64,000 nucleotides of DNA. It comes from Kordia sp. SMS9. GTDB taxonomy: Bacteria; Bacteroidota; Bacteroidia; Flavobacteriales; Flavobacteriaceae. The stretch lies in NCBI RefSeq assembly GCF_003352465.1, contig NZ_CP031153.1, positions 62,001-126,000 of the forward strand, read 5' to 3'. Positions 55,809 through 64,000 of the stretch are shown here, piece by piece. Numbering within the stretch: position 1 is the first letter of the stretch; each line of letters starts with the position of its first letter. The position numbers were made by a program, and so were the translations under genes. Below the pieces are notes generated by a model. It was not told where the DNA came from. It was given only the letters and a program-made list of their open reading frames with translations, and ran no database searches.

Positions 55809-57161
55809 ATGAAGCAACCTATGAAAATCCTTTTTTTCTTATTAACGATTCTTGCAACTACTTCTTTGTATGCGCAAAAAAGTCTCAACGATGTTTTTGC
55901 CAATTGCCTCATTTCAGATACGGAAAGCAATATACAACGTGCGAATCCTATTTTTATCATTGCCATAGATGAAGCCAATAACCGCATCAAAACAAATTAC
56001 AAAAATCTAGAAAACCTGCTCGTAGAAGCCACCGAAAAGCAATCGTGGTTTATCACGCAAAGTGAAGAAGCAGCTACGATTGTAGAAATAAAAAATGTAG
56101 ATGTGAAAAGCGGTTGGATTACGCTTGGCGAAACCTACGCAGGTGTTTTTAATATGGACGAAGGCGAAACCTTGGAGTTTTTCAATCCGTTTGTCAATTA
56201 CAAAATCATCGGAAACGAACCGTTGCTACAACCGTATCCAACACACATTAAAGACGCATATATTAATTACATTCAAGCGGGCGGCATCATCAAAAGAGCC
56301 AAAAATGAGTATGTATTGCTCACGCCCGTAATTTTTGGCGCACACAAAACAAGAGCTATTTATTATGCTACAAGTTCCGACTTGGAAAATTGGACGTTTC
56401 AAGAAAAGAAAATAGTGGATACTTCGCAAATTGCGTTTGCCAAAAAAGAAGGAAATGTATTCAGCACCGGAAATCCGTTGCCACTAAAAAACGGTACGTA
56501 TTTGGTTTTACTTGGCGTAGAACAGCCTAACGGAAACTACACGTCTGCATACATGATCTTGAATGCAACACTAGATATTGTGCAAGCGCCACAAGAAATT
56601 AAAATTCCCGAATGGCATGGCGAACAGCAAAATAGTTTTCCGTTGGCAATCACAAAACACAACGGAGTCTACAGAGTATTGTTTCACAGAAGAAGCAAAC
56701 GGTTTATTGAATCGGAAGTACATGAAATCACTACAAAAAACATTCTAAAAGCATTCAATCAAAACAAAGGTATCAGTTCGTCTAAAATCATACAAAAAGC
56801 CAAAGACGAAACAGGCTATATTCGCGGAAAAGCGGATGATGCGAGTTATATTACCTACAATTCAAAACTGTATATTTTATTGGGAAGCGAAGAGTTGCCT
56901 TCGGAATATTTGACATCTTTCAATCGTGAATATGGGTTGCTTTCGCTGGAAAATGACGAATGGATTCACGATGCGCGCAGTCCGTTGCTTGTCAATCCTG
57001 TAAACATCTACAATAAATATCCGGAATACGAATGGACATCTGATCACTTAGGTGGATTTGTGTCGCCTATAGTTCACGAAAATCACTTGTATCTATTTTT
57101 AACCTTCGGAACCGACAATCCTGACTATTTGTTAGCGGGAATCAAAATAAAAACGAACTAA
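55809..57161 (+). CDS. Secreted protein with a GH43-like five-bladed propeller
   Basis: This is a 450-residue protein with a signal peptide (cleavage near residue 23, after Tyr-Ala-Gln). It starts at 55809 or at the second ATG at 55821. From about residue 150 it shows propeller-type blades: AIYYATSSDLENWTFQE near 179-195 is a typical 'SxDxxNW' blade seen in GH43/GH32-like enzymes. DHLGGFVSPIVHENHLYLFLTFG follows near 410-432. I could not assign the three catalytic acids. The ~120-residue N-terminal domain is unrecognised. It is followed after 15 bp by the cyclase gene. Confidence 0.65.
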   Translation: MKQPMKILFFLLTILATTSLYAQKSLNDVFANCLISDTESNIQRANPIFIIAIDEANNRIKTNYKNLENLLVEATEKQSWFITQSEEAATIVEIKNVDVKSGWITLGETYAGVFNMDEGETLEFFNPFVNYKIIGNEPLLQPYPTHIKDAYINYIQAGGIIKRAKNEYVLLTPVIFGAHKTRAIYYATSSDLENWTFQEKKIVDTSQIAFAKKEGNVFSTGNPLPLKNGTYLVLLGVEQPNGNYTSAYMILNATLDIVQAPQEIKIPEWHGEQQNSFPLAITKHNGVYRVLFHRRSKRFIESEVHEITTKNILKAFNQNKGISSSKIIQKAKDETGYIRGKADDASYITYNSKLYILLGSEELPSEYLTSFNREYGLLSLENDEWIHDARSPLLVNPVNIYNKYPEYEWTSDHLGGFVSPIVHENHLYLFLTFGTDNPDYLLAGIKIKTN

Positions 57162-57176
57162 CCAACACTACCAATT

Positions 57177-57938
57177 ATGAATATCATCGACCTTTCCAAA
57201 CCGATTCAATACAATAAAAATGATCCTTGGTTTATGAAAGTCAAAATTAAGCACAAACCACATCGAAAAGCCAAATGGTTGCTTCGTATTTTGGGCTTGC
57301 CTTTTAAATTATTTCCCAAAGGATTTGAAGGTTGGGCAGATGATACGATCAAAAAAATGGGCGTACATGCTACCACACATATTGACGCACCTTGGCACTA
57401 CTCGCCTACTGTGAATGGTGAAAAAGCCAAAACCATTGATGAAATTCCGCTCAATTGGTGTTACGGTGACGGCATTGTGATCGACATGAAACACAAAGTA
57501 GATTTTGATGCAATTACCGTAGCAGATATTACCACATTTCTTTCGGAACATAAGCTGAGTATACAACCAAACATGATTGTGTTGATTAAAACTGGAAGAG
57601 ACAAATTTAATGGCTCAAAAGATTTTCATAAAATCGGCACAGGCATGAGCGCGGAAGCCACAGAATGGCTCATTGATCAAGGCATAAAAGTCATGGGAAT
57701 AGACTCTTGGGGTTGGGATTTGCCGTTACCTTACATGCTAAAAAAAGCAAAAGAAACAGGAAATTCAGAATTTTTCTGGGAAGCGCATTTAGTTGGACAA
57801 CGCAAAGAATACTGTCACATGGAACAATTGGTCAATTTAGATGCCTTACCCTATTCAGGATTTAAAGTAGCTGTATTTCCTTTAAAAATTGTCGGAGCTT
57901 CTGCTGCACCAGCGCGTGTGGTTGCCATGATGGAATAA
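57177..57938 (+). CDS. Cyclase family protein (kynurenine formamidase-like)
   Basis: This is a 253-residue protein with the HxxxHxDxPxH metal-site pattern: His64, His68, Asp70 and His74 in VHATTHIDAPWHY. That defines the cyclase/kynurenine formamidase superfamily of metal-dependent hydrolases. The C-terminal EAHLVGQRKEYCHMEQLVNLDALP near 196-219 is also typical. The substrate is unknown; no tryptophan degradation gene is nearby. The stop codon lies inside a solo copy of the repeat-end motif (57936-57954). Confidence 0.88.
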   Translation: MNIIDLSKPIQYNKNDPWFMKVKIKHKPHRKAKWLLRILGLPFKLFPKGFEGWADDTIKKMGVHATTHIDAPWHYSPTVNGEKAKTIDEIPLNWCYGDGIVIDMKHKVDFDAITVADITTFLSEHKLSIQPNMIVLIKTGRDKFNGSKDFHKIGTGMSAEATEWLIDQGIKVMGIDSWGWDLPLPYMLKKAKETGNSEFFWEAHLVGQRKEYCHMEQLVNLDALPYSGFKVAVFPLKIVGASAAPARVVAMME

Positions 57939-57954
57939 TACCAATTTACTATAA
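57936..57954. repeat. Solo end of the MITE-like element
   Basis: TAATACCAATTTACTATAA matches the right end of the element at 55084-55237 with one T missing. Its first three bases are the stop codon of the cyclase gene. Confidence 0.5.
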
Positions 57955-57962
57955 AAACGGAC

Positions 57963-58424
57963 ATGAATACAGATATAAATACATGTAAAGAATGTAAAAG
58001 CGCATATTACACGGATGTTTCTGAAAAGAAAAATTTGTGCGCTACTTGTGCACACTATTTATACGGTAAAGAACGCTGTTATCACCGATTTGAAGGTGGA
58101 GAACGCTGCGCAAAATGTTATTGGGATGGCACTTTTTCTGAACGTATCAAAGGCATTATCAAAAGAAATAACAAAAAACTTAAAAGCATAAACATAAGTA
58201 TCTTTATGGCTACTGTAGTACTTGTTATTTCCACACCGTTAACTGTAATAGGAATTATTTATATTGACACTACACTGTTAAGTCTTGCAGAATATTCCTT
58301 TTCAAGAAATGTTTTACTCCTTTTAAGTGTTTTTGGAGTCTTAGTTTCTATTCCATTTTTAAGGAAAGCAAAAGCGCATAAAAAACAATTGATCAAAGAA
58401 AATCCGTATTTAGATTCATATTGA
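57963..58424 (+). CDS. Zinc-ribbon membrane protein, unknown function
   Basis: This is a 153-residue protein. The N-terminal ~60 residues carry eight Cys, with CKEC near 8-11, CATC near 26-29 and CAKC near 52-55, probably binding two zinc ions. Two hydrophobic segments follow near 78-100 and 113-132 and a short basic tail. It is not a known family to me. It could be an inner membrane sensor or scaffold. It lies 24 bp after the cyclase gene and 111 bp before lemA. Confidence 0.72.
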   Translation: MNTDINTCKECKSAYYTDVSEKKNLCATCAHYLYGKERCYHRFEGGERCAKCYWDGTFSERIKGIIKRNNKKLKSINISIFMATVVLVISTPLTVIGIIYIDTTLLSLAEYSFSRNVLLLLSVFGVLVSIPFLRKAKAHKKQLIKENPYLDSY

Positions 58425-58535
58425 ACTACGAATTGATAAATGTTGCCATTACTAAAAATTTTTACTTAAATTGAAACATTACACCAAAAACCAATACGTA
58501 TACAATACACACACAAACCTTAAACTAAAAACACT

Positions 58536-59102
58536 ATGGATATCTCTATTATTCTGATTGCTATTGTAGTCATCGTCCTCATTGCAGTAGCTGCTGTATA
58601 CAACAGTTTGATCGGCAGAAGAAATCAAGTTCAAAATGCGGAAAGTTCTATTGATGTCATGCTGAAAAAACGATATGACTTGATTCCGAATTTGGTAGAA
58701 ACCGTAAAACAATATATGAATCATGAGAAAGATTTATTAGAAAACATCACTGCACTTCGATCAAAATTAGTCACTTCTTCATTGGACAAACCCGAAAGAC
58801 GTGCATTGGAAAGCGAATTATCGCAAGGTTTACAACAACTTAACATCAGTGTTGAAAATTATCCAGATTTAAAGGCAAACGAAAACTTTTTAAACCTTCA
58901 ATACAACTTAAACGAAATAGAAAGTCAATTATCGGCTTCTCGTAGAGCGTACAATGCTTCTGTGTTAGACTATCACAACGGTTTAGACAAATTTCCTTCC
59001 AACATCATCGCTGGTTTTTTTAACTTTAAAAGAGAAGAATTTTTTGATATCATTCCTTCTGAAAGTAAAAACCCAAACGTAAAAAATTTATTTGACAATT
59101 AA
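58536..59102 (+). CDS. LemA family protein
   Basis: This is a 188-residue protein with an N-terminal hydrophobic anchor (about 3-23) and the LemA helical bundle. RNQVQNAESSIDVMLKKRYDLIPNLV near 29-54 is the family signature, and YPDLKANENFLNLQYNLNEIE near 109-129 the second conserved region. LemA proteins are widespread membrane-attached coiled-coil proteins without a settled role. The gene overlaps the next one by a single base (TAATG), so they are coupled. Confidence 0.93.
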   Translation: MDISIILIAIVVIVLIAVAAVYNSLIGRRNQVQNAESSIDVMLKKRYDLIPNLVETVKQYMNHEKDLLENITALRSKLVTSSLDKPERRALESELSQGLQQLNISVENYPDLKANENFLNLQYNLNEIESQLSASRRAYNASVLDYHNGLDKFPSNIIAGFFNFKREEFFDIIPSESKNPNVKNLFDN

Positions 59103-60043
59103 TGATATCGGAAGAAGTAAAAGGCAGATACGCTGCCATTCTGACAACCTTCAAAGCGGCTAAAAGAGATATTTTTCAACGATCAAAAAAGAATTGGAAA
59201 ACCACGCTTTTTGTATATCTTGGTTTGGTCGTAGTAGGTTTGTTTTTGGTTATGTTTGATGTGATTAGATTTCAAAATCAGTACATGTTCCTAATTATAT
59301 TGTTAGCACCTGCGATCATTTTTGCCATTCCTGCTATTATTTCCTCCACGCTCAAAGGAAAATGGGTAGAAAAATACAAGGATGAGGTTTTAAAACCCAT
59401 TGTAGAAGCACAATTTCCAGGTATTGTATACGAAGATGAACTTCATATTTCCAAAAGCATGTTTAATGCGAGTAACCTTTTTACCAGACCTGATCGGTTT
59501 AATGGAGAAGATTTATTCAGTGGAAAACTAGACGCGACACAATTTGTTTTTTCAGAAATTCACGCCGAAGAAAAACATACCCGCAGAGATAAAAATGGCA
59601 ACACAAAAACTTCGTATACAACCATCTTTAGAGGTTTGTTTTTAATTGCAGATTTCAACAAGGAAATTCACAATGAAACCTATGTCTATTCTTCGGGTGG
59701 AAAATGGTTTTCAAGATTCAAACGCGTTCGATTGGAAGATCCCGAATTTGAAGATCGCTTCAACGTATACAGCAACGATCAAGTGGAGGCGAGATATATT
59801 TTGACACCTAAAATGATGCAACGTATTGTAGATTTGGAAGATCGGTTTGATGCCAACATGTATCTTTCATTTCGTGGACACCATGTATATATTGCCATCA
59901 GAGAGTCGTACAATATGTTTGAAGCGAGTATTCATGATGATGTCAGCTTTCCGCAAATTCAACGCTTTCTGGAAGAAGTGAACAGTATATTAGAAATCAT
60001 CAACGACTTGGATTTAAACTTGAGAATTTGGACGAAGCGATAG
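59102..60043 (+). CDS. DUF3137 membrane protein
   Basis: This is a 313-residue protein with two hydrophobic segments near 33-53 and 59-79. A large soluble domain follows with FSEIHAEEKHTRRDKNGN near 149-166, IFRGLFLIADFNKE and a C-terminal YLSFRGHHVYIAIRES near 255-270. This layout fits DUF3137, which is often encoded beside lemA. A role in envelope homeostasis together with LemA is inferred from this pairing only. Confidence 0.85.
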   Translation: MISEEVKGRYAAILTTFKAAKRDIFQRSKKNWKTTLFVYLGLVVVGLFLVMFDVIRFQNQYMFLIILLAPAIIFAIPAIISSTLKGKWVEKYKDEVLKPIVEAQFPGIVYEDELHISKSMFNASNLFTRPDRFNGEDLFSGKLDATQFVFSEIHAEEKHTRRDKNGNTKTSYTTIFRGLFLIADFNKEIHNETYVYSSGGKWFSRFKRVRLEDPEFEDRFNVYSNDQVEARYILTPKMMQRIVDLEDRFDANMYLSFRGHHVYIAIRESYNMFEASIHDDVSFPQIQRFLEEVNSILEIINDLDLNLRIWTKR

Positions 60044-60066
60044 TTTTATCAAAGAAATCTAATAAA

Positions 60067-61020
60067 TTACATCTCCAAAATCGCTTCTTTATGCTCCTCA
60101 AACGGATCTAGTTTTTCTTCCGCCAAGGCTTTATTAATCCACTCCAACGCTTTTTGCTTATTGCCGCGATGTTTGGCGATTTGTGACAAACGGTAATACG
60201 CCCAACACACTGGAACACCATCTTTTGCGGTATAATTGGCAATGTAGGTATTCAAGCACTTCTCGCCTTTATCCAACTGAATATTATAATCGGCAGCCAC
60301 TTTTCCTATTTGATAATGCATGCCATTTCGTTGGTGTTTTTGGTGTGACTTTTCAAGGTTTGAAATTGCTTTCAATGGCTGATTTTCCTTTACATACAAC
60401 TCGGTCAACTTATCATAGCACGTTACAGAACCGCCAACTTCAATCGCTTTCTTATAATATTCTTCCGCTTTTTCAGGCTCGTCATCGTATTCGTAAATAT
60501 ATCCTTTTGCCAAATAACCATCTACTTTCGAAAGATTTTCCAACTCATTGGCATATTTCATCGACTTCTTATAGCTGCCGCCAATAATACCTGGCAACTG
60601 CATATACAATTCCACCATTGCCCAACGCACTTCAATATGTGTAGGATCGAGTTCGGCAGCACGTTTAAACGAGCGTTTCACATCACCAATCAAACCGATC
60701 GCTCTCAGTTTACTTACTTCCAGCGCTTTCATGCCTTTTGCACCACCAAATTTATAATGATAATTGGCATTAAAATCGTCCATTTCTACCAAAAGCTCAT
60801 AATTTTCAATAGCGCCATCCCACTTTTTTTGGAATCCGTACGCGTCACCTAGCAATTCGATCAACTGACGATCGTTGGGCGCATTGGCAACAGCTTCTGT
60901 TAAAATAGTTTCAGCTTTGCTATATTGTTTTTGATCAAATAATTGTTGTGCAGTTTCCGCAGTTGTTTGACTTATAGACAACATCGGAATACATAAGAGG
61001 AGTAAAAAAAAATGCTTCAT
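60067..61020 (-). CDS. TPR-repeat periplasmic protein
   Basis: This is a 317-residue protein with a signal peptide (about 18 residues, ending Ser-Ile-Ser-Gln). Several tetratricopeptide repeats follow. The clearest are AEQLFDQKQYSKAETILTEAV, then LLGDAYGFQKKWDGAIENYE near 55-74, YIYEYDDEPEKAEEYYKKAI near 173-192, and a C-terminal helix pair. It is a protein-interaction scaffold in the periplasm or attached to the outer membrane. It is convergent with the DUF3137 gene and divergent from the macroglobulin-like gene. Confidence 0.83.
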   Translation of the reverse strand: MKHFFLLLLCIPMLSISQTTAETAQQLFDQKQYSKAETILTEAVANAPNDRQLIELLGDAYGFQKKWDGAIENYELLVEMDDFNANYHYKFGGAKGMKALEVSKLRAIGLIGDVKRSFKRAAELDPTHIEVRWAMVELYMQLPGIIGGSYKKSMKYANELENLSKVDGYLAKGYIYEYDDEPEKAEEYYKKAIEVGGSVTCYDKLTELYVKENQPLKAISNLEKSHQKHQRNGMHYQIGKVAADYNIQLDKGEKCLNTYIANYTAKDGVPVCWAYYRLSQIAKHRGNKQKALEWINKALAEEKLDPFEEHKEAILEM

Positions 61021-61049
61021 GTGTAGTTTTCAGTTTCAATAGCTATTTA

Positions 61050-61057
61050 CAAAGATA
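61050..61057 (-). promoter_or_regulatory. -7 element of the TPR gene
   Basis: On the minus strand this reads TATCTTTG, a full match to TAnnTTTG, 29 bp before the ATG at 61020. A clear -33 TTG is not seen. Confidence 0.55.
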
Positions 61058-61223
61058 CTACTTTCAGCGTGACTTGTTTTATAAAAAAATCTTAACATTT
61101 TCTATCTTGGAATGTTCTTTGCAATTTATCACACAGAAGTAACACTATTGCATTTAAAATTCTTACTTTACATACGTAAAAACGTCTTTTAGAATTTTAC
61201 ATTGTGATTAAACATGATAACGA

Positions 61224-64000
61224 ATGAAAAACGCACTCACTATATTTATGATTCTACTCTTTAGTCAATTTTCTAACGCACAAGAAAAATATACACAACT
61301 TTGGAAAGAAGTCACGGCACTTGAAAAGAAAGGTCTAACGAAATCCGCTTTTGAAAAGGTTTCTGAAATTTACACACTTGCTAAGAACGATCAAAACAAT
61401 CCGCAAATCATCAAAGCGTTTCTGCACAAAGCAAATTATCAGATGACGCTGGAAGAAAATGCTGAATTGACCATCATCAACAATCTCAAAGCGGAAATTG
61501 CCACACAATCGTTTCCTTCCAAAAATATGCTGCAAAGTATTTTAGGACAATTGTATTGGCAATACTTTAAAACGAATCGTTACAAATTTTACAATCGTAC
61601 CAAAACGAATGAAAAAGTAGATGCCACCGATTTTAGAACGTGGGATTTACAGACATTATTTACTGAAATCTTCACACAACTTGATGCATCACTTCAAAAT
61701 GCGGAACAATTGCAAACGACAGACTTACGTGCGTTTAATGAAATTCTCAACACACAAAAAGGCTCGAAAACCTTTCGCCCAACTGTCTATGATTTTTTGG
61801 CGCACAATGCCTTAGATTTTTACAAATCGACCGAAAACAACATCACAAAACCGAGTGAAACTTTCGAAATTAACAATGAAGACTATTTGAGTGACGCTAA
61901 ACAATTTTCAGAACTCACATTGACGACAAAAGATACGCTTTCGCAAGAATTCAAAGCACTGCAAATCTATCAAAAACTCATTCGTTTTCACTTGAAAGAT
62001 GCATCGCCTGAAGCACTAATTGCCGTTAATATTGAACGCTTGAAATATGTACAGCAAAAAGCTACTTTTGAAAATGTAAAAAGAAAACTCATCGCTATAT
62101 ATCAACAAGAAAAAGCAACACACGCTTCTCATCCGTATGCCGCAATGTATGATGTAGAAACTGCCAAATTGCACAAAGGATTTGGAGATGCTTACACTAC
62201 CGAACAACCTGAAAAATATAAATGGGAATACAAAACAGCAATCGAATTGTGTGATGCGGTCATTGCAAAATTCCCAAAAGGTGAAGCGGCTGCACAATGC
62301 AAAGCCATCCGAGCTGATATTTTAGAAAAAGAATTTTCTATCACTACCGAAGAGATTATTCCAATTGCGAAACATTCAAGAATGTCCATTCAGTATAAAA
62401 ATGTAGAAAAACTATACTTTTCTATTCGTAAAATACAATACAATCAAATAGACAAATACTATACGTTAGATGATAAAAAACAATTCAAATTCATCAACAA
62501 TTTGCCTGTTGCAAAAACTTGGAACGCAACCTTACCAACAGATAATGATTATCATTTGCACACCACAGAAATTGCCATTCCGCCATTAGAAAATGGTTTC
62601 TATGTCATCATTGCATCTCCCACGGAAACACTAAACCGAAAATTTATGGCAGATGAAATTTTACAAGTCACCAATATTGCCATTACACATAAAAAAGCGC
62701 TTAGCGAATATATATTTCAACTCACCGATAGAAATTTTGGAAGCCCAATTGTCAATCAAAGAATAGACATTAAATACAAACTAGGCTACAGAGGAGATAA
62801 CAAGCAAAAAACACTCACCACTGATGCTACCGGAAGTGCTTCATTTTATCCAGCTTCCGTTGGTCGTTTGTATGATTTAGACATTAAAGTTGCTACAAAA
62901 AATGATACGGCGTATTATGAAAATTTTAGTTTTTACAAGCGTTCCACTCAAGAAAATACCGATCCGATAAAAACCCTCTTTTTATTTACAGACAGAAGCA
63001 TTTATCGACCATCGCAAATCGTACATTTCAAAGGAATTTTGGTACGTAGAGAAGGCACAAAATCTACGATTGTCAGTAATGAAAAAGTACAAATTACACT
63101 ACGTGATGCCAATAATCAAGTGGTAAGTGCCAATTCGTTTGTTACCAATGAATACGGTTCGCTCAAAGGTGAATTTGTCATTCCGAATAACGGCTTAACA
63201 GGAAGTTTTTCACTAAATGCTTCAATACATAACGACAGACTCGGAAGTACTTATTTTTCTGTGGAAGAATACAAACGCCCAAAGTTTAAAGCGGAGTTTT
63301 TACCCATCACAAAAACCTTTGCCATCAATGATACAGTAACAGTAAAAGGAAATGCACTCGCTTTCGCGGGAAGCACCATTTCGGATGCCAAGGTGAGTTA
63401 TTCCGTAAAACGAACGCCACGCTATCCACAATGGGTATATTGGAGAAGTCCATATATAAACACATCTTCACAACAAATTACAAGCGGAGAAACCAACACA
63501 GATGCTTTAGGAAACTTTGAAATTTCCTTTAAAGCGATTCCTGATGAAAGTACCGATAAAAAACTATTGCCTGTATTCGATTATGAAATTACGGCAGATA
63601 TTACAGACATTAACGGAGAAACACGCAGTACAACTACAATTGTACATGTTGGTTATCACAGTTTGCAGGCTACAATTTTAATTGATAAAAAACTAGACGC
63701 CACCAAACGCGATTATACCGTAGAAATCATCACGAAAAATCTAAACAACGAGAAAGTTTCTGCAAAAGGCACAATAAGCATTCACAAATTGCAAGCGCCT
63801 GATCGTGTATTGCGAAAACGTCCATTTGCTGTGCCCGATTATCAATCCATCTCTGAAAAGGAATTTAAAGAATTATTTCCGTACGATGCCTATTCAAAAG
63901 AAGAAGAAGATTTTAGATTGTGGAAAAAAGGGAAGAATGTATTTAATGAAACATTCGACACCGAAAAAGCCGCCAAACTAGACCTAGGAAAAATCAAACG
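61224..64000 (+). CDS. Alpha-2-macroglobulin family protein, N-terminal part, cut by the window edge
   Basis: I translated 925 codons from the ATG at 61224 to the end of the window without a stop. A type I signal peptide (about 19 residues, ending Ser-Asn-Ala-Gln, no lipobox) is followed by a ~500-residue mostly helical part. MG2-type domains begin around residue 585, with the diagnostic FTDRSIYRPSQIVHFKGILV string. EEYKRPKFKAEF near 690 starts the next macroglobulin domain. Bacterial macroglobulin-like proteins trap or inhibit proteases in the periplasm. The thioester and bait regions lie outside the window, so I cannot tell whether it is active. Confidence 0.85.
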   Translation, partial: MKNALTIFMILLFSQFSNAQEKYTQLWKEVTALEKKGLTKSAFEKVSEIYTLAKNDQNNPQIIKAFLHKANYQMTLEENAELTIINNLKAEIATQSFPSKNMLQSILGQLYWQYFKTNRYKFYNRTKTNEKVDATDFRTWDLQTLFTEIFTQLDASLQNAEQLQTTDLRAFNEILNTQKGSKTFRPTVYDFLAHNALDFYKSTENNITKPSETFEINNEDYLSDAKQFSELTLTTKDTLSQEFKALQIYQKLIRFHLKDASPEALIAVNIERLKYVQQKATFENVKRKLIAIYQQEKATHASHPYAAMYDVETAKLHKGFGDAYTTEQPEKYKWEYKTAIELCDAVIAKFPKGEAAAQCKAIRADILEKEFSITTEEIIPIAKHSRMSIQYKNVEKLYFSIRKIQYNQIDKYYTLDDKKQFKFINNLPVAKTWNATLPTDNDYHLHTTEIAIPPLENGFYVIIASPTETLNRKFMADEILQVTNIAITHKKALSEYIFQLTDRNFGSPIVNQRIDIKYKLGYRGDNKQKTLTTDATGSASFYPASVGRLYDLDIKVATKNDTAYYENFSFYKRSTQENTDPIKTLFLFTDRSIYRPSQIVHFKGILVRREGTKSTIVSNEKVQITLRDANNQVVSANSFVTNEYGSLKGEFVIPNNGLTGSFSLNASIHNDRLGSTYFSVEEYKRPKFKAEFLPITKTFAINDTVTVKGNALAFAGSTISDAKVSYSVKRTPRYPQWVYWRSPYINTSSQQITSGETNTDALGNFEISFKAIPDESTDKKLLPVFDYEITADITDINGETRSTTTIVHVGYHSLQATILIDKKLDATKRDYTVEIITKNLNNEKVSAKGTISIHKLQAPDRVLRKRPFAVPDYQSISEKEFKELFPYDAYSKEEEDFRLWKKGKNVFNETFDTEKAAKLDLGKIK

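Noticed and set aside
51603..57938. Complete glycan degradation cluster
   Set aside because: Three glycosidase-like genes and a cyclase are close together, but there is no SusCD, sulfatase or regulator and the gaps contain repeats and remnants; a shared pathway is not shown.

Overview
The window looks like a chromosomal segment of a marine Flavobacteriaceae bacterium (Bacteroidota). The signs are an AT-rich genome, promoters of the TAnnTTTG type, almost no Shine-Dalgarno sites, two SusC/SusD pairs, many lipoproteins with a Cys lipobox, and two GG-leader Cys-rich peptide precursors. The gene content reminds me of Kordia, but that genus call is an impression and was not tested.

Layout. 1-1322: a membrane protein cut by the left edge, then a small Cys-rich lanthipeptide-like precursor. 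1343-21835: one long minus-strand block. Read in transcription order it is rpsL-rpsG-fusA-rpsJ, a 200 bp leader-like spacer, then rplC-D-W-B-rpsS-rplV-rpsC-rplP-rpmC-rpsQ-rplN-X-E-rpsN-H-rplF-R-rpsE-rpmD-rplO-secY-infA-rpmJ-rpsM-K-D-rpoA-rplQ. A strong terminator follows, and then carA, a small lipoprotein and eno. This is the fused str/S10/spc/alpha supercluster without tuf. 22019-24047: an Omp85-type outer membrane protein and a second lanthipeptide-like precursor. 24353-36907: two SusC/SusD-like outer-membrane uptake operons with accessory lipoproteins; their 5' leaders are nearly identical. 36975-50652: housekeeping and envelope genes (rlmB, rhomboid, rarA, lipoproteins, a DUF5723-type protein, radC/polysaccharide-deacetylase-like/yjjG operon, DUF1569, PaiB-like, mpl). 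50826-60043: an accessory stretch with small membrane proteins, a decayed gene, three glycosidase-like proteins, a cyclase, and a lemA/DUF3137 pair. 60067-64000: a TPR protein and the 5' part of an alpha-2-macroglobulin-like gene cut by the right edge.

The most unusual parts are non-coding. They are: (i) a 42-bp tandem array (53410-53700) in which every unit is itself an imperfect hairpin, lying between two glycosidase genes; (ii) a MITE-like inverted-repeat element (55084-55237), with a solo end-like copy overlapping a stop codon at 57936; (iii) a leader between rpsJ and rplC with two hairpins and a 26-codon ORF that runs through the terminator-like stem; (iv) a UUCG-capped hairpin just upstream of rpsH; (v) an orphan signal-peptide ORF and a two-lesion pseudogene.

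I saw no tRNA, rRNA, CRISPR array, transposase or phage gene. All function calls rest on motif recognition by eye, with no database search.
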